Assembly (NCBI GenBank): GCA_958430865.1
Contig: CAUDNR010000742.1
Coordinates: 1-18,105, forward strand
DNA: 18,105 nucleotides
Direction: 5' to 3'
Source: Entrophospora sp. SA101
Lineage: Eukaryota; Glomeromycota; Glomeromycetes; Entrophosporales; Entrophosporaceae
Part shown: piece by piece, positions 8,598 through 18,090 of the stretch
Layout: every line of letters starts with the position of its first letter
How positions within the stretch are numbered: position 1 is the first letter of the stretch
The notes under the pieces: model-generated
The model's input: only the letters and a program-made list of their open reading frames with translations
Told to the model about the DNA's origin: nothing
The model's database searches: none
Program-made: the position numbers and the translations under genes

Positions 8598-9615
8598 TTT
8601 TTTTAAAAAAAAATGTAGTATTAAAAATAAATCTGCATTGCCTTCAAAAATGAATAATATATATAAGGAAATTATGTACAAAATAAAAAAAGTAAATTTT
8701 TGCTATTTGGCAAAATAGAAATAAAAAAATAAATCTATACCAAATATGCAATTAAAATTTTTACACAGTAAAGCCACCATTCTTATTGAAACGCAAATTT
8801 CTTAGCCAATTAAAATCTCCTATTAAATAGTGTGGCTTCATAGAATATGTTATTTTACTATTGAAAAATCTTTCTCTGTGCGTGATAAAATTTTCACACT
8901 AGAAATTTTAAATTGTTACTTAAAAACAGAATGCTTAAAAATATTTTATTTTTAATTGAAAACTAAAATAGAGGCAAATTTAAGAAAAACATCAAAAATA
9001 AAAGATTAAATAAAACAATTGACAATAACCATTATAATTGTTGAGAGCAAGCAGTGCTTATTTTTGACAACCTGATAATTATATATTGGATGATATATAT
9101 CATATATAGTACTAAGCATTTAATTTTAATATTAATATAATAAATTGTGATAATTAGAGCTCTGAATGAGTCAGGTCAGGTCGGTTCAACGGGTCACAGA
9201 TTAAGAAAATTACAAATGTAAATATATTAATTGATTTAAATATATACAGTACACACAATATGTTCACTGTTACTGCCACTTTTAAGAAATCTGTCCAACA
9301 ACATCATTGCTTGTTTATTTACATTAACATCAATTTTAATTTTATGATTTTTAAGATGATGACTTAAATTTGAAGTAGAGCCACTATTCATATTATATTT
9401 CCCATGCCTTTATTTAATATAATTATCATGATTAGTAATTTTTTTAAAAAAAAAAATAAGTAATGCAATTTATTTTAATTACTTACAAGCAATATTTACA
9501 TTTAGCCCATTTTATGCCATTTGTTTATCAAAATGTGTCCATATTGAACTTTTATTCTTAGAAATACTGCGAGCGTGCAATCCGAGTTTCCTATTTAATA
9601 GGTTATCTATAGCTC
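8598..9615. other. Upstream region of the kelch gene, gene-free
   Basis: Presumably holds the kelch promoter and leader; no element can be singled out beyond a CCAAT-type word near 8808. An imperfect inverted pair around AAGCCAC (8771-8777) and GTGGCTT (8832-8838) spans about 70 bp and could be a degraded small element. At 9158-9198 a run of GGTC/GGTT words (GAGTCAGGTCAGGTCGGTTC and following) looks like the end of a repeat. No open frame has coding character. Confidence 0.45.
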
Positions 9616-9744
9616 AACACACAGCCTCCTCACTGACTTATGGTTGATTCTATTGTTTGACACACAGCCTACTCGCTGACTTACGGTCAATTTCCTTTAT
9701 TTATATATATATGACACACAGCTTACTTGCTGACTTACAGTCAA
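9616..9744 (+). repeat. Three copies of a 32-nt repeat
   Basis: Copies lie at 9616-9646, 9659-9690 and 9713-9744, built on ACACACAGCCTACTCGCTG followed by ACTTACGGTCAA, and are separated by 12- and 22-nt AT-rich spacers. They differ by a few transitions each. A partial fourth copy (ACTTACAGTCAAAGA) recurs near 9942-9956. Spacer lengths differ, so this is neither a simple satellite nor a CRISPR-like array. Confidence 0.75.
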
Positions 9745-10380
9745 AGATTAATAATAAAAATAACTTTTATCTTCCTGGATAAAAGGGTCCCTAGGTTCTA
9801 TGTAAATGATTATATCCCAAAGGCGTCCCCTTGAGATGTATCTGAATAATTAAAAGGGTTCCCAACTAATAATTAAAGGTTGGCCAGACCATTAACCATT
9901 AGAAGGGCTGGGGGGTCAACCACACTGGGTTTATTAGTTACTTACAGTCAAAGACTATTTTATGTAAGGTTATATATTTATTAAGAGTTATTATTATGTT
10001 GTTGTTATCAAGGTTGTTATTAACAATATTAACAATTGATTTATTAATTATTCTTGTTAACTTGGTCTAAATCCAAGTGTATTTATACCTCTTGGGGCAG
10101 TACAAATAATGTGATATGTGCTACTCTACTCTCCAATAATATGCTTATCAACTAATTACTAATTCTAAATAAATATTTACATCAGATGAGAAGGTTAATA
10201 AATATAAATATAGAAATATGAATAGGAATAGTCTTTCATATGACACTGCACAATGTGCGGTGTAGCCATTACAATAATATAATATTTAGCACATCACATG
10301 ACTTCTGTAGTAAATTCATTCTAATTAGTCAATATTAACCAGGTAATTGACAGGTCCAAGATTTACTATCTCACAATACC
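9745..10380. other. Gene-free stretch, possible repeat-derived sequence
   Basis: Contains GGGTCCCTAGG and AAAGGGTTCCCAACT words and a GGGCTGGGGGG tract near 9904-9914, unusually GC-rich for this window. A TATA-like TATTTATACC near 10080 lies downstream of a GTTATTAACAATATTAAC tract. This could be a solo long terminal repeat, but I could not define matching ends or a target duplication. Confidence 0.3.
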
Positions 10381-10382
10381 TT

Positions 10383-10777
10383 CTAAAATATATACTTCCT
10401 CTTAACTTCAATTACCAATATCAATGTTTCCACATGATGGCAGTTGAAATCCAGTATGGCAGTAGTATGAGTTGATAGCCTTGAAAATACGCAGTCTGGT
10501 CCCATAAACCTATTTAACACCATGCAGATATTGACATCAATAGCAACACAAACATCCTCCTCATTTAATACCACTTTATTTTGAATAAATTGTGGTCTCT
10601 TGAATCTTGGTTGTTGGTCAAAGTGAAAGCAGTTCACTTCATTGAAGAAGTCATCCCAAAGCATTACACTTGATGGTGGGTCACCATTAACCTTTGTAGT
10701 GGTCTTTGATGTAGTACATTTCAGAGCATATGTTATGGGTGGTGGAATACATGACAACACCTCTTCCAAGTTGAGAA
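10383..10777 (-). pseudogene. Fragment with a PD-(D/E)XK nuclease-like motif
   Basis: An open frame of about 130 codons, more balanced in composition than its flanks. It probably starts at a splice acceptor (TTGTTTTCAG, exon from 10777) preceded by a branch-like CTTAAC; a potential donor GTATTTAC lies near 10828, giving a short intron. The C-terminal part reads LDFNCHHVETLILVIEVKRK: an aspartate, 14-15 residues, then E-V-K on a hydrophobic strand. That is the D-X(n)-ExK core of PD-(D/E)XK nucleases, and here the motif is near the end of the frame. The frame stops just after EVKRKYIF; in a neighbouring frame the sequence continues ILEGIVR before another stop, suggesting a frameshift in the TATATATTTT run near 10383-10395. 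The upstream region with the initiating exon is not identified, so I treat this as a fragment. The nuclease assignment rests on the motif alone. Confidence 0.45.
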
Positions 10778-10842
10778 CTGAAAACAAATATATGTTAAGC
10801 AAGCTGATTAATTTGAGTTATTGTAAATACATAGACTTTTGA

Positions 10843-11590
10843 CCATCAAAATTTTGACCCTGAAAATCACCAAACCAATTTGGGCTGCATGTATAGTTTA
10901 TATATCATGAGATTCGAGTAACACTTTGTTAATTTTGTTAGATATTTTAATATCTCACAGTATGTGCAGGAAATTTTAGTTCAACTAACATGTATCAAAA
11001 GAGATAAATTTACTTTTGAAAAAAAGAACAAGGAGAGAAACAGTAAAAAAGCCAAGGAAATTTTTTTGGAATATCAATTTATTCAGTTTTGTCATATACA
11101 TATGTCAGACTCAATTACAATGAAAAATGAATCAATTTGATATTTGAGGGGCGCTCTAGGAAAAGAAGGGTCGGAGATTTTTGATCAAAAAAATTTTTTT
11201 ATATGATATTTAACTATAATATGATGATTATAGTTGGTGAAAAAATTGGACCCAGTTTGTTTAGTACAAAAATAAATTTCCTGGGGTGACAACTTTCTTT
11301 CAAAAAAGTTTAAAAACAAAATAAGCAATGATTTACACACTGCATAATTTTTTTGAAAAAAAAATTAATGATATTTTTATATTCGAAATAATATTTTAAG
11401 ATAATGAACTCCAATCTATCATATTTTTAATAATTATTTTTTTTATAAAATTACAATTATAAATAAAAAATTAACAAAAAAAAAGGCAAAAAAGCAAAAT
11501 AAATGATTATTCAACCATATTTTTCCTAAACTATATTTTTGATTGAATAGAACTTAAAATATCATAATGACAAGTTTCAATTATAATAAA
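10843..11590. other. Gene-free stretch downstream of the DUF7869-like gene
   Basis: No coding signal. It holds a perfect 9-bp hairpin AACTATAAT-ATGATG-ATTATAGTT (11212-11235), a 14-nt palindrome TTTTTGATCAAAAA (11178-11191) and a locally GC-rich word GAGGGGCGCTCTAGG near 11146-11160. These could mark the end of a mobile element, but I found no matching inverted copy on the other side of the gene. Confidence 0.45.
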
Positions 11591-11592
11591 AA

Positions 11593-13393
11593 CTAATTAG
11601 GATTAGGACAAAGAATATTTCTAAATTCTGGGTCTACATGCTGACGAATTTTGTTATACAAATATCTTTTTCTATCTTCTGACAATGGAGCAATTTCAAG
11701 TACATCTAATTGACTATTTTTATCAAAATTATCATCCTTTAAAAGTTTGAAAGGAATCTCAGTGCCACCTGATTTTTTTGAAACATAAACTTTTCCAATA
11801 TCATCTGATAAACTACTGAAACAAAAATGATGATATTTTGTTATATTTGGCAGACTTCAGAAATGTCCTTCAAATAATAAAGTAAAGTTATACCAACTCC
11901 AATTTGAGCCATTGCCATATCTAATAGGTTCATTACACTCTGCTGAATCTTTTATAGCTTTTGCAACATCATCAACAGTATTTATGCGCCTGTTTTTGTA
12001 TTTACTTTTAATATGTCCAAAATTTGCATCACAAATAAATTTTGTATGCCCAGGAATCATAAAATTGATGTAAATATTCTCATACCAACCTAGCATTATT
12101 ATCCATGACCAGAACCATAAAGACAGATTATTTTTGTTCTGTCCAGAACAATTGTCACATGTTACATAAAGGTCTTTGTTGTCAGCATGATCAAACTTTT
12201 TTAAGAAAGTCATATACCATGTTTAAAGTGGTATTAGCTCCTTTGTGAGTTCCTTTTGGGAATTCATCTTCTCCAATGATATAATTTAATTGATAATTTT
12301 TATTTCCATCAGTTCTACACACACCAAAGAGATGTATGTTAAAAGGAGACTTAAAATAAATTGATCCAGTTTGTTGAGGAGAATAAGGAGCCACAACACT
12401 TTGTGCCCAATCATAACAAATGTGATTTATTGAAAAATCAGTTTTACCTTTTGTAGTAATATTGTTATAATGTTCTCTTTCACACATTGCAATTTTTTTA
12501 TGCTTTTCATATTCAAAATTAATGTTTGCAATTTCATCTTTATCTTTTGTTGACATCAATTTTGTGTCAAATCCATAACATGTATCACAGAGATCACTTG
12601 CATGATTTAGGAATTTGATTTCTGGTGTTAGCTGTTGCCACAGTTTACAAAAAGTCTGTAGTGCTATAATTGGAATAGGTCTAGAGTTTAGATTTGAATT
12701 TACCAAAAGTAAGTTTTTTTTATATTCTTCATGCACATTTTTACGTGTTATTTCAGTTGGCAAATAAATAAATGGTTCCAGATCATCTCTAAGCTTCATT
12801 GGAGATGGAAGACCATATATTTTTGCATATTGCAAGACAAATTCCTTAAAGGTATTTGCTACTTCAGCATTAATTAATGAGTGTGATTTGATTTTAGGAA
12901 TTCTTTTTGTATTGCCATGAATACGACTTTCCAGACCATTTGTTTTAAAATGTGCTTGCAATGTATCTAAGAGTTTTCTACTAATATTATTTAGTTTCAA
13001 AAACACTTTTTGACAAATAGGTATTGATGAATTATATTTATAATTATAATGTGATTTAGTTGAATTTTCATTTACTAACTCAAATGTCATTAATTGTGTT
13101 TTAATACAAAGATCCTTCATATCTTTTTCTAATCCTTTCAATTCCATGTATCTTTCAAAAAAATTTTTAAACCCAATTTTTTCAAAACAAATTTCATTTT
13201 CATTTCGACATCTACAGTTTGATCTGTTTCCAAAAAATAATTTTAGTTCATGAACATTTTTCTGTACCAAAGTATTTGATTCATATTCCTCTAATCCTAA
13301 TTCAGCTAAATTGTATTGTATCAAATTACTTTCTTCAAATGATTCATTTTCATTTTCAGATGCTTCAATAATTTCTTCCATTAAATCAGACAT
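11593..13393 (-). pseudogene. DUF7869-like, candidate DDE-type transposase gene, broken twice
   Basis: Intronless. Reading from ATG at 13393 gives 400 codons to a TGA. In the next frame the protein continues, then passes a TGA (11857-11859) in unchanged frame and ends at TAG (11593-11595). Allowing the shift and reading through the stop gives about 599 residues, a smooth full-length protein. The shift is at an A6 run (12197-12202), where one base less restores the frame. N-terminal acidic region; Cys clusters CRCRNENEIC (60-69) and SDLCDTC (267-272). Candidate acidic triad: D328 in HICYDWAQ, D413 in VTCDNCSGQNKNN, D455 in PGHTKFICDANFG. The DN.SGQNKNN and GHTKF..D..FG blocks are those I associate with DUF7869, which I infer to be an RNase H-fold transposase-like domain. 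The TGA sits where the context HF-x-SLPNITKYHHF suggests CGA to TGA. No terminal repeats identified. It lies on the same strand as, and downstream of, the large gene at 14001-17402. Confidence 0.7.
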
Positions 13394-14000
13394 TTTAAAT
13401 TATAAAAATATTAATTTTTGCAAAATTATTTTATGAATAATTTGTATGTAAAATTACTTGTAAATTGTATTTGTGCATCGAAAATTATATACATGAATTA
13501 TATATGCATTTAAAATTGTTCACAATTTAAAGAAAATATACAAAACAATTTATTAACAAAGATTAACAAAGATTATTTTGTGTTTACAAATAATATTGTG
13601 CATTAACAGTCAGTGTGCAAATCCTTTCTCTTTTTTTTAGTGCGTGTAACATTTGCTTGAACACCATAAGTTTCTTTTAACACTTATAACACATAAACTT
13701 CTTAATTAATTAAAAAATGATACATACAAAAAAAATTCTTGAGGTTTCAGGAAGTATTTTATTACAATGAAGCCTTTTCTTGAGTTCACAATAAGGGGTC
13801 AAAATACACGCGAAAATTTACACAAAAAACGTTGATTCTTTTCAATAAGACAACTGTATGCTGATTACAATAGTCAATAAACTAGAGCGAAGCTTGTTCT
13901 TTGGACTTCATTAGTACCATAAAGACAACTTACTTAATAGAATTTTCAAAAAATATACATACACGATTTTTAAAATTTGTTTAAAGAAAAACATATTTCG
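13394..14000. other. Intergenic region between the two large genes
   Basis: About 600 bp of AT-rich DNA without an open frame. A 10-nt unit ATTAACAAAG is duplicated in tandem at 13552-13571. If the two large genes are independent, the promoter of the gene at 11593-13393 lies here. No TIR or terminator can be named. Confidence 0.5.
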
Positions 14001-17000
14001 TTACTTTTTATTAGGGCGATTTCGTAATAAATAATTCTTGACTCTATCAGCATCCCACATATTACTTGAATCTGCTTTCATATTTAAAGTAGGTAATATT
14101 GTTAAAATTTTTTCTTCTGAAATTTCTTCTCCTTGTTGGATTAATTGAATCAACGGAAGTAATGTATTTTTAGCTTCTAATGTAGTTACACATCTTGATC
14201 TTTTTTTTATAACATTTTCTACTGATTCATGTAGATGAGGTTGGGCTTGTGTTTGTAGATAACTTGATTCAGAAAACGATCTAATAATTGAACTGGTTGG
14301 ATTTGTAAAGAATTATCTGAAAATTGAGTAGGTGTCTTCTTTTCAGCTTTTTTATTTTCATTTATGTTCTTCATTGTTGTTTTAGTAATGTTAAGTGCTC
14401 TTCTTCCCTTCTTCTCAATTTTCTCAGTTCCAAAGACCTCTTGTCTACAAATAGAATTCATTCTTTCATGTCCATTTGTATAGCAATCAAAAAGTCGTTG
14501 CACTCCAACAGGATTCAATGCACAAGGTTTTGTTGTTTTCCATAAATTGCATTCAAGTGCTTTATTATCTGCAACATTAAATGTGTCTAATAAATGATTA
14601 ACTAAATCCCACATAGTTTCTTTGTGTGTCTTTATTGCTCTGGTTCCATGAGGAGTTGTGGTATCATTCAAATATTCAGAGAAGAGAACACCAATCCTCT
14701 CATGTTTGGTTTGTGCAGCACTTATTTGTGATTTCATGTTATCTTCATCAATTACATTTCCATTTATAAAGCCTTTAATAAATTTAACGCCTAGAGTTTC
14801 AAGTGCCTCATCAAATCCAAAGAAGTGTCCAGCTCTGTCTTCAGATGTTTTTATGGATGCTGCAGCATTTAATTTTTCCTCAAGTTTTGGATATTGGGAC
14901 AATATGGCAAGATAATGTGCAACAGACTTCATGTAATTCATCTTTCCAGCTGCAGGGAATAAAGGAGAAAAAGCAGTTGAGCAATATTTCTGTAATTTGA
15001 AATTTCCACAACGTATTCCAATTCTGTGAGCAATAAAAATTCCTGTCCATTGATAATAGAGAAACCAGACTTTGAGGATCATATTTTTGTTGAAATCACC
15101 ATCAAGAATTTGATTTTTGTCCATTTTTTTTTTTTTTTAACCAGATATTTATCAAAAGTCCCACTGCAGTCCAAATTAATTCAAGAACCCTTACTGTAGA
15201 ACAATAGTCAACTACACTTTCCAATTTATCTAAGTATTTTACACCAAGTGTTGATGCAATGTCAAAAATTCCATAACTTGAGAATATTGTAATTAATACA
15301 CTACACATATCCTTGGAGGTATGCCATTGTCCTTACATTTTGATGTTCTTTTCAATATTTGACTAATCGTGCAAATATTGATTCATCTGCAACAATATCT
15401 ATGTAATCTTCTTGATTTATTTCATAATCATTATAATACATATCTACAGATTCAAAGATACCAGCATCTTTATTTGGAGTTCCTCCTGGTTTAAGAATTA
15501 CAATATTTGGTGGAGAATAATTACACCCATGTTCAACACACTTCATCATTTTTTGATAGATTGTTGAAGCATCAAAATCTTTCTGATATTTAATAACATC
15601 ATTTTCTATTGTCATCTGTAATGATGTATGTAACCAACAATTTGTCAAAAAGGTTTATAGCACTTTCTGCTACGTTATTCATGCCAAACAGGTCTTTTTC
15701 TGAAATATTTTGGAGTATATCCTCTGGTCCTTCTTGAGTATTAAAAGAAAGAGGTATTTGAAAACACATTCTTAATGTTGCATGAGATGTATTACAAGTA
15801 GCATTAAAAATATTATAATAAGTGAAGCTTTTTTCTTTGAAATCAATATTATCAATCATTGACAAATTCCAAATTTTAGGATCATTTTTTTTAATCTTAT
15901 TTCTGGTTGAATTCTACTCATTCTTTCTATTTCTAATTTTCTCTCATTACCACTAGTGTGAGCCATAATTTGCAAAGTTGAGAATAGATCTCTCATTGAA
16001 CCAAGGAGTCTAGGTCTTCGGGAAAGACTTGCCATTACTTGTGGAAACCATACTTCCATCTTAGGAAATGTTATATGCACAATGATTGAAACGAGAAAGG
16101 TTATAATTTTTTTAATGCTCAATATATCTATCTCTTTTGGTGTTTTATTTTTTTGTTGTAATTTAATATTTGATAATTCTAATTTTTTCTTATAAATATC
16201 TGTTAGAATTCCATCAAAAAAACAAGTTAAGAAAGGAGGGAGTGCATTATAATATTCATCCAAGGAATCAGGCATTTTTATTTTATTTTTTTGTTCAAGT
16301 AACATAGTTCGTGAATTCCATAGAGCTTTTGCCATATTTTGACCAAAAGTTTTGCTTTGTTCATTTAATGAAAAAGAATTGGTATCTTCTAAGTTTATTT
16401 TGTGCATCTTCAGGAAAACCTTTAGTACAAAAGGACTTGGCACTTTTGTATATAACAGGTCAGATATTGTTGATATTTCTATTACTGCTTTTGAACTTGA
16501 ATTTTTTGCTTCCATTTCTTGTGTTTCTTTAATTATTTGAAGTGCAGGATTCAAAATATTCATTAATACCTTTTCTTTATATTCTATATTTTCAGATTTA
16601 GCAACTGTTAAAAGCCATTTACCTAGAAGATCAAGGGAAGTGGAATGGTCATTGTTATGTAAACCAAATTTTTCACAATCAAATAGTGGTTTTCCAGATC
16701 CCATTTTCACATGTAAATGCCCTCCATGATTTTGATAACATTCACAGCATATATATTGAGCTTTAGCAACTATATCAACTTCTGGTTTGCAAATCACACC
16801 AAAGTTATTTAATGCATGACAGGTTATTTGTCCATTACAAGAAACCTGGATATTTTTATCTAAAATGTTCCAAGAATGTGAACTACAACTTCCACTATGA
16901 CAAAAGAAAAAAATATACTTGCTACAGAAGAAGCACCGGCTTTTAATATAGTCATCACCAATTACAGATATTGTAGTTTTCAATTTATTTTTATGATATT

Positions 17001-17402
17001 TTTGATCAACATTGAAATGTTGCATACAGATTCCTAGTTTTTTTCCCTCTTCTTCGTTTTTTTTGACAATTTCCTTATCTAACTGCCACATTCCAATTAG
17101 ATGATTGAGAGGTCTAATTTGTTGACTACACCCACATGTCTGAATTTTTCCATCCACCATATACATGTTGAATAATCATTTATTCTGTTCACGATTATTA
17201 TTTACTGTGAATGATTCTAAAGATTGAACTGGTAAGGGATCTTCATATCATCACTTGTATCATCATAATACATATCTTGCAAAAAAATATTTTTATACAT
17301 TTTTTTAAGGGCTTCACAATCATACTCAAAAGTGATATCATTATCATTTAAAATAATATTATCATTCTCCTCATTTTCTGGTTCTAAGTACTTAATGTTA
17401 TT
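14001..17402 (-). pseudogene. Large zinc-cluster protein gene, possibly DUF6589-related, multiply frameshifted
   Basis: One intronless coding trend of about 1,130 codons, split into pieces: 17402-17245 (acidic, no start ATG), 17244-15893 through an in-frame TGA at 17176-17178, 15884-15650, 15648-15352, 15330-15139, 15124-14280 and 14275-14001. Pieces join at homopolymers (A8 at 15885-15892, A15 at 15124-15138, near A5 at 15647-15651) and near 17250, 15330 and 14275; a second TGA is at 15352-15354. Features in order: Cys/His clusters (CFFCSKY, CHSGSCSSHSW, CNGQITC, YICCECYQNHGGHLHV); a conserved-looking LSRRPRLLGSMRDL; then WNLSMIDNIDFKEKSF; the QWHTSKDMCSVLI block; and a C-terminal AFSPLFPAAGKMNYMKSV region with a basic tail. 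The DNID-type block and the WHT block recall DUF6589, and near-identical proteins are, from memory, common in Glomeromycotina; both are unverified. Function unknown; multi-copy spread suggests a mobile or domesticated-element gene. Confidence 0.65.
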
Positions 17403-17580
17403 TTAAATTATTATTATAATAAAAAGGTTATTCTGATATAATGATATGTTTTAATAGAATATGAATTACAGAAAATTCTCTATCCTAATTCATGCTTTAT
17501 AACAATTATCAAATTGTAATGCTTTATATATATAATGAAAGAATCAAATATATAAAAGGATAATAAATATTTAATATATT
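17403..17580. other. AT-rich upstream flank of the large gene
   Basis: Contains no open frame. If the large gene once had a 5' exon or start codon, it should lie here; an acceptor-like ATTAAG directly before the coding trend is the only hint of splicing. Confidence 0.35.
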
Positions 17581-17639
17581 TAATCTAACAAGGAAATATA
17601 ATCAATTATAAATAATTAATCTAACAAGGAAATATAATC
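17581..17639 (+). repeat. Exact 23-nt direct repeat
   Basis: TAATCTAACAAGGAAATATA followed by ATC occurs at 17581-17603 and again, without any difference, at 17617-17639 (36-nt period). It could be a recent slippage or unequal-exchange duplication. Confidence 0.85.
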
Positions 17640-17692
17640 TATGTATATGTGTTATGCATGAATTTATTTGTGTTCCTAATAAAAAAAATAAT

Positions 17693-17787
17693 CTCGTTAT
17701 ATGGGACTTCTATAATAAGTCCACTATAAAGAGATTTTTCTTTATAGTGGACAAAAATGCCTGGAACCAAATTTCCACTATAACGAG
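17693..17787. mobile_element. 95-bp pogo-like MITE with internal hairpin
   Basis: The ends are CTCGTTATATGGGA (17693-17706) and the reverse complement of CTCGTTATAGTGGA (17774-17787), 12 of 14 matching. The centre holds a perfect 14-bp stem: GTCCACTATAAAGA (17719-17732) with its complement at 17739-17752 around a 6-nt loop. The CCACTATAACGAG wording is typical of pogo/Tigger-type terminal repeats. The plus-strand frame over this region is repeat sequence, not a gene. Confidence 0.65.
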
Positions 17788-17789
17788 CT

Positions 17790-18090
17790 TTGGATGTATA
17801 CTAAGAACATGTAATAATTGGTTATTTGCAGCAATGGTAACTACCATAGAATAGTTACCAGGACTAGTCGCGTAACCTAAATGAGCATTCGGTTAAACTG
17901 ATTAAACTATTTAGTCACCAAGTTTAGTTAAGACAATTATTACCAAATTAGGATTTTAATCCCTTTACGCGGCCAGCCCTGGTAGTTACCATTATAAAAT
18001 AGTTACGGCTGTCGCAAATATAGTTGGCACGGTAATTCCATAATAATAATTACTATTACTATTACGGGCTTACGGTTCTAAACATCCCTA
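17790..18090. mobile_element. Inverted-repeat element with nested arms
   Basis: The right end GGTTCTAAACATCCCTA (18074-18090) is an imperfect inverted match of TTGGATGTATACTAAGAAC (17790-17808). Nested inside are arms at about 17850-17878 and 17966-17993, where TAGTTACCAGGACTAGTCGC is the inverted, diverged copy of GCGGCCAGCCCTGGTAGTTA. TAGGGATGTTTAGAACC, read from the right end, is hAT-like, but no target duplication was found. The stretch 18000-18073 is built of TAGTTAC/GTAATT words. Confidence 0.5.

Noticed and set aside
9616..9744. CRISPR-like array
   Set aside because: Only three diverged copies with AT-rich spacers of unequal length, in a clearly eukaryotic window.
9965..10330. Solo retrotransposon LTR
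   Set aside because: A TATA-like word and GTTA-rich start are suggestive, but no TG...CA ends with a target duplication could be fixed.
10642..10842. Plus-strand 66-codon ORF
   Set aside because: Antisense shadow of the nuclease-like fragment on the minus strand.
14324..15000. Plus-strand ORFs of 65-85 codons
   Set aside because: Antisense shadows of the C-terminal part of the large minus-strand gene, whose frame is far longer and domain-like.
16311..16540. Two overlapping plus-strand ORFs
   Set aside because: Antisense to the central part of the large minus-strand gene.
17654..17854. Plus-strand 66-codon ORF
   Set aside because: Runs across the hairpin element and its neighbour; the sequence is explained by inverted repeats.
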